Assembly (NCBI GenBank): GCA_002352285.1
Contig: DEIC01000122.1
Location: 1 to 15,405 of the forward strand
DNA: 15,405 nucleotides
DNA from: Alphaproteobacteria bacterium UBA2784
Lineage (GTDB): Bacteria > Pseudomonadota > Alphaproteobacteria > Micropepsales > Micropepsaceae
Reading direction: 5' to 3'
In this document: positions 1-15,332 of the stretch, one piece after another
How the letters are laid out: each line of letters begins with the position of its first letter
Numbering within the stretch: the first letter of the stretch is position 1
The notes under the pieces: model-generated
Database searches by the model: none
The model's input: the letters and a program-made list of their open reading frames with translations, nothing else
What the model was told of the DNA's origin: nothing
Program-made: the position numbers and the translations under genes

Positions 1-16
1 ACTTTTCCTTGCCCAT
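1..16 (-). CDS. tuf: EF-Tu, first five codons only (partial, runs off the left edge)
   Basis: Reading leftwards from 16, the minus strand gives ATG GGC AAG GAA AAG T, that is M-G-K-E-K. This matches the start of elongation factor Tu, usually MAKEKF or MAKAKF, the GTPase that delivers aminoacyl-tRNA to the ribosome. Its position directly after fusA is where tuf sits in the str operon. A GGAG sequence lies 8 nt upstream of the ATG and serves as a ribosome binding site. Only the start is visible, so the identity rests on position plus five codons. Gly as second residue instead of the usual Ala is slightly unusual. A second tuf copy ends at the opposite edge of the window. Confidence 0.85.
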
Positions 17-62
17 GACGCTCGCTCCGTTGGTTGCGTTCGTGTGTTACGTTCAGCCCAGG

Positions 63-2141
<2,079 letters not shown>

Positions 2142-2174
2142 GGTGACGGTCTCTGACGGGCTCGTTCGGGGGAA

Positions 2175-2645
2175 TTACCAGCGGTAGTGCGAGAAGGCGC
2201 GGTTGGCTTCCGCCATGCGGTGCACTTCTTCGCGCTTCTTCACGGCAGCGCCACGGCTGTTGGCGGCATCGAGCAGTTCGCCCGACAGGCGGCCAACCAT
2301 CGTGGTTTCATTGCGGCCACGTGCGGCCGAAATCAGCCAGCGGATGGCGAGCGCACGGCGACGGTCCGGACGCACTTCGACAGGCACCTGATAGGTGGCG
2401 CCACCGACACGGCGCGAGCGCACTTCGATGGCGGGCGAAACATTTTCAACCGCATCGTGGAAAAGTTTCAGCGCGTCGCTCTTGGTCTTCGTCTGGATTG
2501 CATCCAGCGCGCCATAGACGATGCGCTCGGCGACGGACTTCTTGCCGTCATACATCAGCGAATTCATGAAACGGGTGAGCAGCACATCACCGAACTTGGG
2601 ATCGGGAAGAACTTCGCGCTTCTCGGCTGCGTGGCGGCGTGACAT
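2175..2645 (-). CDS. rpsG: 30S ribosomal protein S7
   Basis: S7 is a primary binder of the 3' domain of 16S rRNA. It nucleates the head of the small subunit and lies near the E site and mRNA exit. The protein has 156 residues, the usual length for bacterial S7. It starts MSRRHAAEKREVLPDPKFGD and carries the S7 signature DPKFGDVLLTRFMNSLMYDG from about residue 15. The ATG is preceded, 8 nt away, by AAGGAG at 2654-2659. That site overlaps the TAA stop of rpsL, so translation of the two genes is probably coupled. Only 12 nt separate the genes. In E. coli S7 represses its own operon by binding a longer rpsL-rpsG spacer, and no such spacer exists here. Confidence 0.98.
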   Translation of the reverse strand: MSRRHAAEKREVLPDPKFGDVLLTRFMNSLMYDGKKSVAERIVYGALDAIQTKTKSDALKLFHDAVENVSPAIEVRSRRVGGATYQVPVEVRPDRRRALAIRWLISAARGRNETTMVGRLSGELLDAANSRGAAVKKREEVHRMAEANRAFSHYRW

Positions 2646-2653
2646 GTGATCGG

Positions 2654-2659
2654 CTCCTT
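2654..2659 (-). promoter_or_regulatory. Ribosome binding site of rpsG overlapping the rpsL stop codon
   Basis: The minus strand reads TAAGGAG, where TAA is the rpsL stop and AAGGAG is a near-perfect Shine-Dalgarno site 8 nt from the rpsG ATG. The overlap means a ribosome finishing rpsL sits on the initiation region of rpsG. This is a typical arrangement for translational coupling, although coupling itself is inferred. Confidence 0.8.
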
Positions 2660-3029
2660 ACTTCGGACGCTTCGCGCCATAGAGCGAGCGGCGCTTCTTG
2701 CGGTCTTTGACGCCCTGGGTATCGAGCACGCCACGCAGGATGTGGTAGCGCACACCCGGCAAGTCCTTCACGCGGCCGCCGCGGATGAGCACAACCGAGT
2801 GCTCCTGAAGATTGTGGCCCTCGCCCGGGATGTAGCTCACAACTTCCTGCTGGTTCGTCAGGCGCACCTTGGCGACCTTGCGCAGCGCGGAGTTCGGCTT
2901 CTTCGGCGTCGTCGTATAGACGCGCGTGCACACGCCGCGCTTCTGCGGGCAGCCCTCAAGGGCCGGCACCTTGTTGCGCTTGCGCTTATCGAGCCGCGGC
3001 TTGCGGATCAGCTGATTGATCGTCGGCAT
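2658..3029 (-). CDS. rpsL: 30S ribosomal protein S12
   Basis: S12 lies at the decoding centre of the 30S subunit and governs translational accuracy. The protein is 123 residues long, starting MPTINQLIRKPR and ending KRRSLYGAKRPK, which is full length for the family. An in-frame ATG 63 bases further upstream would add 21 residues with no S12 homology, so the start at 3029 is chosen; an AAGG sequence lies about 6 nt upstream of it. The loop motif TTTPKKPNSALRK holds Lys43 and GGRVKDLPGVRYH holds Lys88. Both are the ancestral residues at the classical streptomycin-resistance positions, so no resistance allele is visible. It is the first gene of the str cluster, after a 445-nt non-coding stretch that follows rpoC. 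Confidence 0.98.
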   Translation of the reverse strand: MPTINQLIRKPRLDKRKRNKVPALEGCPQKRGVCTRVYTTTPKKPNSALRKVAKVRLTNQQEVVSYIPGEGHNLQEHSVVLIRGGRVKDLPGVRYHILRGVLDTQGVKDRKKRRSLYGAKRPK

Positions 3030-3141
3030 CTCGACCTTTTTTTGCCTCTTGGGCTGCGCATTCACGCGCCCGGTTGACGTAAACAAACACACGCGCCACA
3101 GCCCCGCGCGAGCGCGAAGATGCGGCGAAAACGCAGAGGAG

Positions 3142-3159
3142 CCACGGCCACTGCCGCGG
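3142..3159 (-). other. Small hairpin in the rpsL leader
   Basis: On the minus strand CCGCGGC pairs with GCCGTGG around an AGTG loop (7 bp, including one G.U pair). It lies about 110 nt upstream of the rpsL start and is not followed by a T-run, so it is not a terminator. A role in leader folding or in control of S12 or S7 synthesis is possible but unsupported. Confidence 0.4.
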
Positions 3160-3237
3160 TTCGTGCAACCAACTGTTTTCCTTGACCGATGGCAGCGTTT
3201 AGGCCGTACCTACCGCCTGCCGTTCAAAGACGGGCGC

Positions 3238-3266
3238 GATGTAACAGCCGAGTCGCCCCCCGTCAA
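3238..3266 (-). promoter_or_regulatory. Candidate sigma-70-type promoter for rpsL-rpsG-fusA-tuf
   Basis: On the minus strand a -35-like TTGACG (3261-3266) is followed after exactly 17 nt by TACATC (3238-3243). The -35 is a 5/6 match and the -10 only a 3/6 match to the enteric consensus, but weak -10 boxes are common in alphaproteobacterial housekeeping promoters. The context favours it: it lies downstream of a strong rpoC terminator, and rpsL needs its own start. No other TTGAC-like hexamer on this strand in the gap has a better partner. The call remains a prediction. Confidence 0.45.
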
Positions 3267-3424
3267 TAGTCCTTGATCGACGATTAAGGCCCCTGATCCG
3301 CCATTGTTTTCAGGAACTTGGGGCGCAGGCCGACATCGCTTTCGCATTTGCGAGAACAGGCGGCGCGCAATTTTATTTCAGGCTCTTGGGGTAAAGTCCC
3401 CCTACCCACCCACATCTAGCGCAT

Positions 3425-3454
3425 GAAAAAGGGGCGGACCATCGGCCCGCCCCT
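3425..3454 (-). terminator. Intrinsic terminator downstream of rpoC
   Basis: On the minus strand AGGGGCGGGCC (3444-3454), loop GAT, GGTCCGCCCCT (3430-3440) forms an 11-bp stem with a single G.U pair. It continues straight into TTTTT (3426-3430). This is a textbook Rho-independent terminator. It begins 20 nt after the rpoC stop codon and closes the rplKAJL-rpoBC transcription unit. Nothing on the plus strand suggests it serves a convergent gene. Confidence 0.93.
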
Positions 3455-3474
3455 CTTGAACGATCATTTGGCCC

Positions 3475-7668
<4,194 letters not shown>

Positions 7669-7675
7669 CGCTTTT

Positions 7676-7678
7676 TCC

Positions 7679-7680
<2 letters not shown>
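7676..7680 (-). promoter_or_regulatory. Ribosome binding site that fixes the rpoC start, overlapping the rpoB stop
   Basis: The minus strand reads TAAGGAAAAAGCGATG. The rpoB stop TAA overlaps AAGGA, which lies 7 nt from the ATG at 7668. This spacing supports the ATG at 7668 over the in-frame ATG at 7686, which lies inside the end of rpoB. It also indicates rpoB-rpoC translational coupling. Confidence 0.75.
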
Positions 7681-11752
<4,072 letters not shown>

Positions 11753-11773
11753 CGTATTTCCTCGTTACGTAAT

Positions 11774-11801
11774 TCAAGCCACGCGGTTCAGGTCACGCGG
11801 T
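11774..11801. repeat. Two tandem 14-bp repeats upstream of rpoB
   Basis: On the minus strand ACCGCGTGACCTGA (11788-11801) is followed immediately by ACCGCGTGGCTTGA (11774-11787), 12 of 14 positions identical. They lie about 20 nt upstream of the rpoB start, just before its ribosome binding site. They may be a simple slippage duplication or a repeated protein- or RNA-binding site; nothing in the sequence decides between these. Confidence 0.7.
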
Positions 11802-11845
11802 TTTCACTCGCCGCATTGCCGGGCATTCGCCGGAAACGCGGCAAA

Positions 11846-11891
11846 GGAAGCGCACCCGGCGCGGCCATTCCAGCCGCACCGGGCGCCTTCC
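11846..11891 (-). promoter_or_regulatory. Long hairpin, candidate attenuator or RNase III processing site between rplL and rpoB
   Basis: On the minus strand GGAAGGCGCCCGGTGCGGC (11873-11891) pairs with GCCGCGCCGGGTGCGCTTCC (11846-11865) around the loop TGGAATG. This gives 19 base pairs, including two G.U pairs, interrupted only by one bulged G on the 3' side. The structure begins 40 nt after the rplL stop. The 3' flank is CTTCCTTTGCC with no T-run, so it is not a classical intrinsic terminator. Its length suits a double-strand-specific RNase III site or a partial attenuator, as at the same junction in E. coli. Confidence 0.65.
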
Positions 11892-11931
11892 CGATCACTT
11901 CCGAAACGTGCGCCGCAAGGGCGCGCGCTCC

Positions 11932-12312
11932 TTACTTCAGCTCGACCTTCGCACCAGCGGCTTCGAGCTTCTTCTTCATGTCCTCGGCTTCCGCCTTGGG
12001 CACATCCGCCTTCACTTCCTTCGGCGCGCCCTCGACGAGGTCCTTGGCTTCCTTCAGGCCAAGACCGGTGATGGCGCGGACTTCCTTGATGACGTTGATC
12101 TTGTTCGCACCGGCATCGGCCAGCACGACCGAGAACTCGGTCTTCTCGGCAGCCGGAGCAGCAGCGGCAGCAGCCGGGCCGGCAGCGGCGGCAACAGCCA
12201 CCGGCGCAGCAGCCGACACGCCCCACTTCTCTTCCAGCATCTTGGAAAGTTCAGCGGCTTCGAGAACCGTCAGGCTCGACAGGTCTTCGACAATCTTCTC
12301 AAGCTTCGACAT
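11932..12312 (-). CDS. rplL: 50S ribosomal protein L7/L12
   Basis: L7/L12 forms the multimeric flexible stalk of the large subunit that recruits and activates the GTPase factors EF-Tu, EF-G, IF2 and RF3. The protein has 126 residues, a normal size. An N-terminal dimerisation and L10-binding domain (about 1-32, SKLEKIVEDLSSLTVLEAAE) is followed by an Ala/Pro-rich hinge (about 33-56, GVSAAAPVAVAAAAGPAAAA). The globular C-terminal domain (about 57-126) contains the factor-binding stretch KINVIKEVRAITGLGLKEAK from 71. The ATG start has AGGA about 9 nt upstream. It follows rplJ by 53 nt in the same transcript. Higher translation than rplJ is expected because several copies are needed per ribosome. 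Confidence 0.98.
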   Translation of the reverse strand: MSKLEKIVEDLSSLTVLEAAELSKMLEEKWGVSAAAPVAVAAAAGPAAAAAAPAAEKTEFSVVLADAGANKINVIKEVRAITGLGLKEAKDLVEGAPKEVKADVPKAEAEDMKKKLEAAGAKVELK

Positions 12313-12365
12313 TTTGGTTTTCCTGTTTGACTTGCGTCGGTTTGGGACTTGGTTAGGTCAGGCCG

Positions 12366-12884
12366 TCAGGCCGCTTCGCTCTTGCGTGCATGGGCGCCAA
12401 TCACGCGGGCCAGCTGGCCGGCCGGGGCAGCCAGAACGCCGGCGATCTTCGTCGCCGGTGACTGGATGAGGCCGATAAGCGTGGCACGCAGCTGGTCGAG
12501 CGACGGCAATTCGGCCAATGTCTTGACCGCTGCCGCGTCCAGCGCCTTCGTGCCCATCACGCCGCCGAGGATCACGAACTTGTCGTTCTCCTTGGCAAAC
12601 GCGCTGGCCACTTTCGGCGCCGCCATCGGATCTGCCGCATAGGCAATACCCGTGGGACCGGTGAACAGGTGCGCAACCGCACCTGCGCCCTTTGCATCGA
12701 GAGCGCGCTTGGCAAGACGGTTCTTCGCGACCTTGAACTTGGCGCCCGCTGCCCGCATCTGGGTGCGCAGCTTCGTCAGGTCGGCAACCGTCATGCCGGT
12801 ATAGTGGGCGACGACCACGCTGCCGGCCTCGGCGAACACGCCCTCAAGCATGTCGATCTGGCTGGCCTTCTTGGCTCTATCCAC
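12366..12884 (-). CDS. rplJ: 50S ribosomal protein L10 (GTG start)
   Basis: L10 anchors L7/L12 dimers to 23S rRNA at the base of the stalk. With a GTG start at 12884 the protein has 172 residues, the usual length, and begins (M)DRAKKASQIDMLEGVFAEAG. It shows the family motif GSVVVAHYTGMTVADLTKLR at 21-40 and KVAKNRLAKRAL at 51-62. The C-terminal helical segment (about 135-172) is the L7/L12-binding region. ATG codons at 12944 and 12902 are in frame upstream but would add residues foreign to L10. The second one lies just before the Shine-Dalgarno sequence AGGAGA (12891-12896), which is 6 nt from the GTG. L10 with L7/L12 represses its own operon in E. coli; the structured leader upstream would suit that here. 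Confidence 0.97.
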   Translation of the reverse strand: MDRAKKASQIDMLEGVFAEAGSVVVAHYTGMTVADLTKLRTQMRAAGAKFKVAKNRLAKRALDAKGAGAVAHLFTGPTGIAYAADPMAAPKVASAFAKENDKFVILGGVMGTKALDAAAVKTLAELPSLDQLRATLIGLIQSPATKIAGVLAAPAGQLARVIGAHARKSEAA

Positions 12885-12890
12885 TTCGGC

Positions 12891-12896
12891 TCTCCT
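12891..12896 (-). promoter_or_regulatory. Ribosome binding site that decides the GTG start of rplJ
   Basis: AGGAGA on the minus strand lies 6 nt before the GTG at 12884. The alternative ATG at 12902 lies upstream of this site, so it could not use it. Together with the 172-residue L10 length this fixes the start. Confidence 0.85.
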
Positions 12897-12904
12897 CTTC
12901 ATAT

Positions 12905-12927
12905 GGAACCGGAAAGTTTCCGGCTCC
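12905..12927 (-). promoter_or_regulatory. 10-bp hairpin directly upstream of the rplJ ribosome binding site
   Basis: On the minus strand GGAGCCGGAA (12918-12927) pairs with TTCCGGTTCC (12905-12914) around the 3-nt loop ACT, with one G.U pair. The 3' end of the stem is 8 nt from the Shine-Dalgarno sequence. Its position makes it a candidate element for translational control of rplJ-rplL, for example a structure stabilised by bound L10. That function is inferred. Confidence 0.55.
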
Positions 12928-13107
12928 CGTTCGTTGGACCGCAAATCCGCCTCATGCGGTTATGCGGCAGCGCCTGTCCCAGGGCCCGAACGCTTGCAGC
13001 AAACCCGATACGGGAATTGCCGCGAGAAATTCTGCTCCCCGTCTATGCAGGCCATCTGATTAAGCCGTCACCCCGGAGGGATCTTGCGCCTGCAGTCTCG
13101 GACAGGT

Positions 13108-13139
13108 GCCAGCCCAATGCCTTTCAGCATCGCGCTGGC
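13108..13139 (-). other. 13-position hairpin stacked next to the rplA 3' hairpin
   Basis: On the minus strand GCCAGCGCGATGC (13127-13139) pairs with GCATTGGGCTGGC (13108-13120) around the loop TGAAAG. There are 12 pairs, one of them G.U, interrupted by a single G-G mismatch. Only one base separates it from the preceding UUCG hairpin, so the two could stack end to end. No T-run follows. It is probably part of the rplJ leader structure. Confidence 0.5.
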
Positions 13140-13140
13140 G

Positions 13141-13160
13141 CCGGCGCCCGAAGGCGCCGG
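13141..13160 (-). other. UUCG-capped hairpin after rplA
   Basis: The minus strand reads CCGGCGCC-TTCG-GGCGCCGG, a perfect 8-bp GC stem closed by a cUUCGg tetraloop, among the most stable RNA hairpins known. It begins 12 nt after the rplA stop. The flank is CGCCAGCG, not a T-run, so it is not a classical terminator. It may block 3'-exonucleases and protect rplKA mRNA, or form the first element of the rplJ leader. Confidence 0.65.
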
Positions 13161-13172
13161 ATCTCAATCACC

Positions 13173-13877
<705 letters not shown>

Positions 13878-13882
13878 GGCGC

Positions 13883-14317
13883 TTACCCCTTGACCTCAAG
13901 ACCCATGGAACGGGCCGAGCCCGCGATGATCTTCACGGCTGCATCCAGATCGACCGCATTGAGATCTTTCATCTTGGCCTTGGCGATCTTCTCAAGGTCG
14001 GCACGCGTGACCGAACCCTTGACTTCGAGGCCGGGCTTCTTTGCGCCGCCATCGATCTTGGCTGCCTTCTTGAGGAAGTAGGACGCCGGCGGCGTCTTCA
14101 TCTCGAAGGTGAACGACTTGTCCTGGAAGACGGTGATCACCACCGGCATCGGCATGCCCTTTTCAAAGTCGGGGCCCGATGTCTTGGCGTTGAACGACTT
14201 GCAGAACTCCATGATGTTGAGGCCGCGCTGACCCAGCGCCGGCCCGATGGGCGGCGACGGGTTGGCCGAACCTGCAGGAACCTGCAGCTTCACGTAGCCG
14301 ATAATCTTCTTCGCCAT
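13883..14317 (-). CDS. rplK: 50S ribosomal protein L11
   Basis: L11 binds the GTPase-associated region of 23S rRNA at the base of the stalk and is needed for RelA activation in the stringent response. The protein has 144 residues, near the usual 141-145. It starts MAKKIIGYVKLQVPAGSANP and continues with the proline-rich N-terminal motif PPIGPALGQRGLNIMEFCK (about 22-40), which contacts factors and is where thiopeptide antibiotics act. The C-terminal rRNA-binding domain includes GSVTRADLEKIAKAKMKDLN. A strong Shine-Dalgarno AGGAGA (14323-14328) is 5 nt from the ATG. It is followed at 5 nt by rplA and preceded by a 96-nt leader after nusG. Confidence 0.98.
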   Translation of the reverse strand: MAKKIIGYVKLQVPAGSANPSPPIGPALGQRGLNIMEFCKSFNAKTSGPDFEKGMPMPVVITVFQDKSFTFEMKTPPASYFLKKAAKIDGGAKKPGLEVKGSVTRADLEKIAKAKMKDLNAVDLDAAVKIIAGSARSMGLEVKG

Positions 14318-14413
14318 TGCACTCTCCTCTTCAGTCTCCGCTCAAGGAGCATACGGTGCGGCGATGGCGCGCCTCCCGCAAGTTGCGCTGCCGGAACACC
14401 CGGCAGCGGATAC
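14318..14413 (-). other. nusG-rplK intergenic leader (candidate L1 regulatory region)
   Basis: This 96-nt non-coding spacer begins with a 9-bp hairpin (14386-14408). Nearer rplK it has a small fold-back CTCC-TTGAGC-GGAG, with the alternative GCTC-CTT-GAGC, shortly before the Shine-Dalgarno sequence. In E. coli L1 represses rplKA by binding the leader near the rplK start. The position fits, but I cannot identify the L1-binding consensus by eye. No convincing promoter is visible. Confidence 0.4.
14386..14408 (-). other. Perfect 9-bp hairpin just after nusG
   Basis: On the minus strand CGCTGCCGG (14400-14408) pairs with CCGGCAGCG (14386-14394) around the loop GTGTT. It starts 5 nt after the nusG stop. 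The 3' flank is CAACTTGCGGG with no T-run, so full intrinsic termination is unlikely and read-through into rplK is expected. It could be a partial attenuator, an mRNA-stabilising stem or a processing site. Confidence 0.6.
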
Positions 14414-14983
14414 TCAAACTTTCTCAACCTGGTTGTAGTCGAGGTCCACAGGCGTCGCCCGCCCGAAGATCGACACGGCAACCACGAGGCGCGACTTGTC
14501 CTCGTCCACCTTTTCCACGACGCCCGTAAACGTCGAGAACGGACCGTCGATGACACGCACCTGCTCGCCCACTTCGAACGAGATCGAGGGCTTGGGACGG
14601 TCAACACCTTCCTTCACCTGATTGAGGATGCGCGCGACCTCACCTTCGCCGATCGGCGACGGCTTGGTGCCCGAACCCAGAAAGCCGGTCACTTTCGGCG
14701 TGTGCTTCACCAGCAGGAACGCCTCATCCGTCATCACCATCTTCACCAGCACATAGCCGGGGAAGAACTTGCGCTCGACATTGGCCTTGTGGCCGCGGCG
14801 CACTTCCACCACGTCTTCGGTCGGCACCAGAACCTCTGCAAAGAGGTCCTTGAGGCCCTTGGACTCCGCCTGGCGCTTGATGTCTTCGGCCACCTTCTTC
14901 TCGAAATTCGAGTAGGTGTGGACGATGTACCAGCGGGGCTCGCGGGCGCGTGTTGCGGTTTCGCTCATGGCTGCTGTGCTCAT
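14414..14983 (-). CDS. nusG: Transcription termination/antitermination factor NusG
   Basis: NusG binds the clamp of RNA polymerase through its N-terminal domain and Rho or ribosomal S10 through its KOW domain, linking transcription with termination or translation. The protein has 189 residues from the first ATG. The NGN domain spans about 17-125 (PRWYIVHTYSNFEKKV at 16-31 and FFPGYVLVKM at 73-82). The KOW domain is about 137-164 (GEQVRVIDGPFSTFTGVVEK). The ATG at 14983 overlaps the secE stop in an ATGA arrangement. An in-frame ATG at 14968 would give a 184-residue protein starting MSETATRAREPRW. Neither has a clear Shine-Dalgarno sequence, so translation probably relies on coupling to secE, which favours the first ATG. 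A hairpin follows 5 nt after the stop. Confidence 0.96.
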   Translation of the reverse strand: MSTAAMSETATRAREPRWYIVHTYSNFEKKVAEDIKRQAESKGLKDLFAEVLVPTEDVVEVRRGHKANVERKFFPGYVLVKMVMTDEAFLLVKHTPKVTGFLGSGTKPSPIGEGEVARILNQVKEGVDRPKPSISFEVGEQVRVIDGPFSTFTGVVEKVDEDKSRLVVAVSIFGRATPVDLDYNQVEKV

Positions 14984-15210
14984 GACGTGATCAATGACCG
15001 AATGCCGAGGGCAAAGATGGAGTCGACGAGATAGAAGAAGATCATCGAGATGACGACCATGATGAAGACCATCACCGAGGTCAGCGTCGTTTCCTTGCGC
15101 GTCGGCCAGGTGACCTTCGAGCCCTCCTGGCGCACCTGGCGCAGAAACGCGCCCGCCGACACGCGCGGTGTCACGTCCTTCGCTTCTTCTTTCTCAGGTG
15201 TCTCGGCCAT
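14980..15210 (-). CDS. secE: Preprotein translocase subunit SecE
   Basis: SecE clamps the SecY channel of the Sec translocon in the inner membrane. The protein has 76 residues and is the short, single-span form common outside the Enterobacteria (E. coli SecE has three spans). A charged cytoplasmic N-terminus leads to the amphipathic-helix motif QEGSKVTWPTRKE (28-40), diagnostic of SecE. One hydrophobic segment follows at about 44-63 (TSVMVFIMVVISMIFFYLVD). The ATG at 15210 is the only plausible start. AAGGA lies too far upstream (14 nt) and only a weak GGG is at proper distance, so initiation may be modest. The stop overlaps the nusG start by 4 nt. It lies 46 nt after tRNA-Trp. Confidence 0.96.
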   Translation of the reverse strand: MAETPEKEEAKDVTPRVSAGAFLRQVRQEGSKVTWPTRKETTLTSVMVFIMVVISMIFFYLVDSIFALGIRSLITS

Positions 15211-15256
15211 GTTGACCCGTTCAGTCCTTTAACAGTGCATCTGCGCGCGGCGTAGG

Positions 15257-15332
15257 TGGCAGGAGTGGAGGGACTCGAACCCCCGGCCCTCGGTTTTGGA
15301 GACCGATGCTCTACCAGCTGAGCTACACTCCT
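15257..15332 (-). tRNA. trpT: tRNA-Trp (anticodon CCA)
   Basis: The minus strand folds into a complete cloverleaf. The acceptor stem is AGGAGTG/CACTCCT, the D-arm GCTC..GAGC and the anticodon stem TCGGT/ACCGA with loop CTCCAAA, giving anticodon CCA at positions 34-36. The T-arm is GGGGG-TTCGAGT-CCCTC with one G.U pair. The discriminator is G and the CCA end is encoded, 76 nt in total. It lies only 13 nt after the tuf stop and 46 nt before secE, with no room for its own promoter or terminator. It is therefore probably processed out of a tuf-trpT-secE transcript. A tryptophan tRNA between tuf and secE is a common arrangement in alphaproteobacteria. Confidence 0.97.

Larger units (their letters stand above)
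3030..3424 (-). other. Non-coding region between rpoC and rpsL: str promoter region and long 5' leader
   Basis: This stretch separates the beta cluster from the str cluster and contains no credible gene on either strand. On the minus strand it holds a candidate promoter at 3238-3266. If that is used, transcription would start near 3231 and leave a leader of roughly 200 nt before rpsL. Within the leader there is a 7-bp hairpin at 3142-3159 (CCGCGGC, loop AGTG, GGCCGTGG with one G.U pair). Upstream of the promoter there is a locally AT-rich run (ATAAAATT, minus strand) and a short inverted repeat TCGCA-TT-TGCGA at 3342-3353. I recognise no known riboswitch or ribosomal-protein leader class here. 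Confidence 0.6.
11753..11931 (-). other. rplL-rpoB intergenic region
   Basis: This 179-nt non-coding spacer separates the highly expressed stalk-protein genes from the RNA polymerase genes. It holds a large hairpin (11846-11891), a second weaker fold-back (GCCGC...GCGGC enclosing CCGG...CCGG, about 11811-11843), a 14-bp tandem repeat (11774-11801) and the rpoB ribosome binding site. No promoter is obvious. In E. coli the same junction carries an attenuator and an RNase III cleavage site that lower rpoBC expression relative to rplL. A similar role here is inferred from position and structure only. Confidence 0.6.
12885..13172 (-). other. Structured leader between rplA and rplJ (candidate L10 autoregulatory region)
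   Basis: This 288-nt region contains no gene. On the minus strand it folds into at least six potential hairpins: 13141-13160, 13108-13139, 13046-13094 (7-bp closing stem TGCAGGC/GCCTGCA), 12999-13020 (GCAA..CCCG TAT CGGG..TTGC), 12938-12968 (GCCGCA/TGCGGT outside CCGC/GCGG) and 12905-12927. The last lies 8 nt upstream of the rplJ ribosome binding site. The L10-(L7/L12) complex is known to bind the mRNA leader of rplJL and repress translation in several bacteria; position and structure fit that. I cannot match it confidently to the known L10-leader consensus by eye. A weak promoter-like pair (GTGACG, 18 nt, CATAGA) lies near 13042-13071. Confidence 0.5.

Noticed and set aside
3030..3092. 21-residue N-terminal extension of S12
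   Set aside because: S12 proteins start at MPTINQL; the upstream residues have no homology to the family and the start at 3029 gives the standard 123-residue length.
3016..3276. Plus-strand open frame of 86 codons in the rpoC-rpsL gap
   Set aside because: It overlaps the start of rpsL in antisense, contains no recognisable motif and has no convincing ribosome binding site; the region is better explained as promoter and leader.
12885..12944. ATG starts for L10 upstream of the GTG
   Set aside because: They would place the Shine-Dalgarno sequence inside the coding region and add residues not found in L10; the 172-residue form from GTG is the family length.
13141..13160. UUCG hairpin after rplA as an intrinsic terminator
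   Set aside because: No T-run follows, and the next genes of the same cluster have no clear promoter, so complete termination is unlikely.
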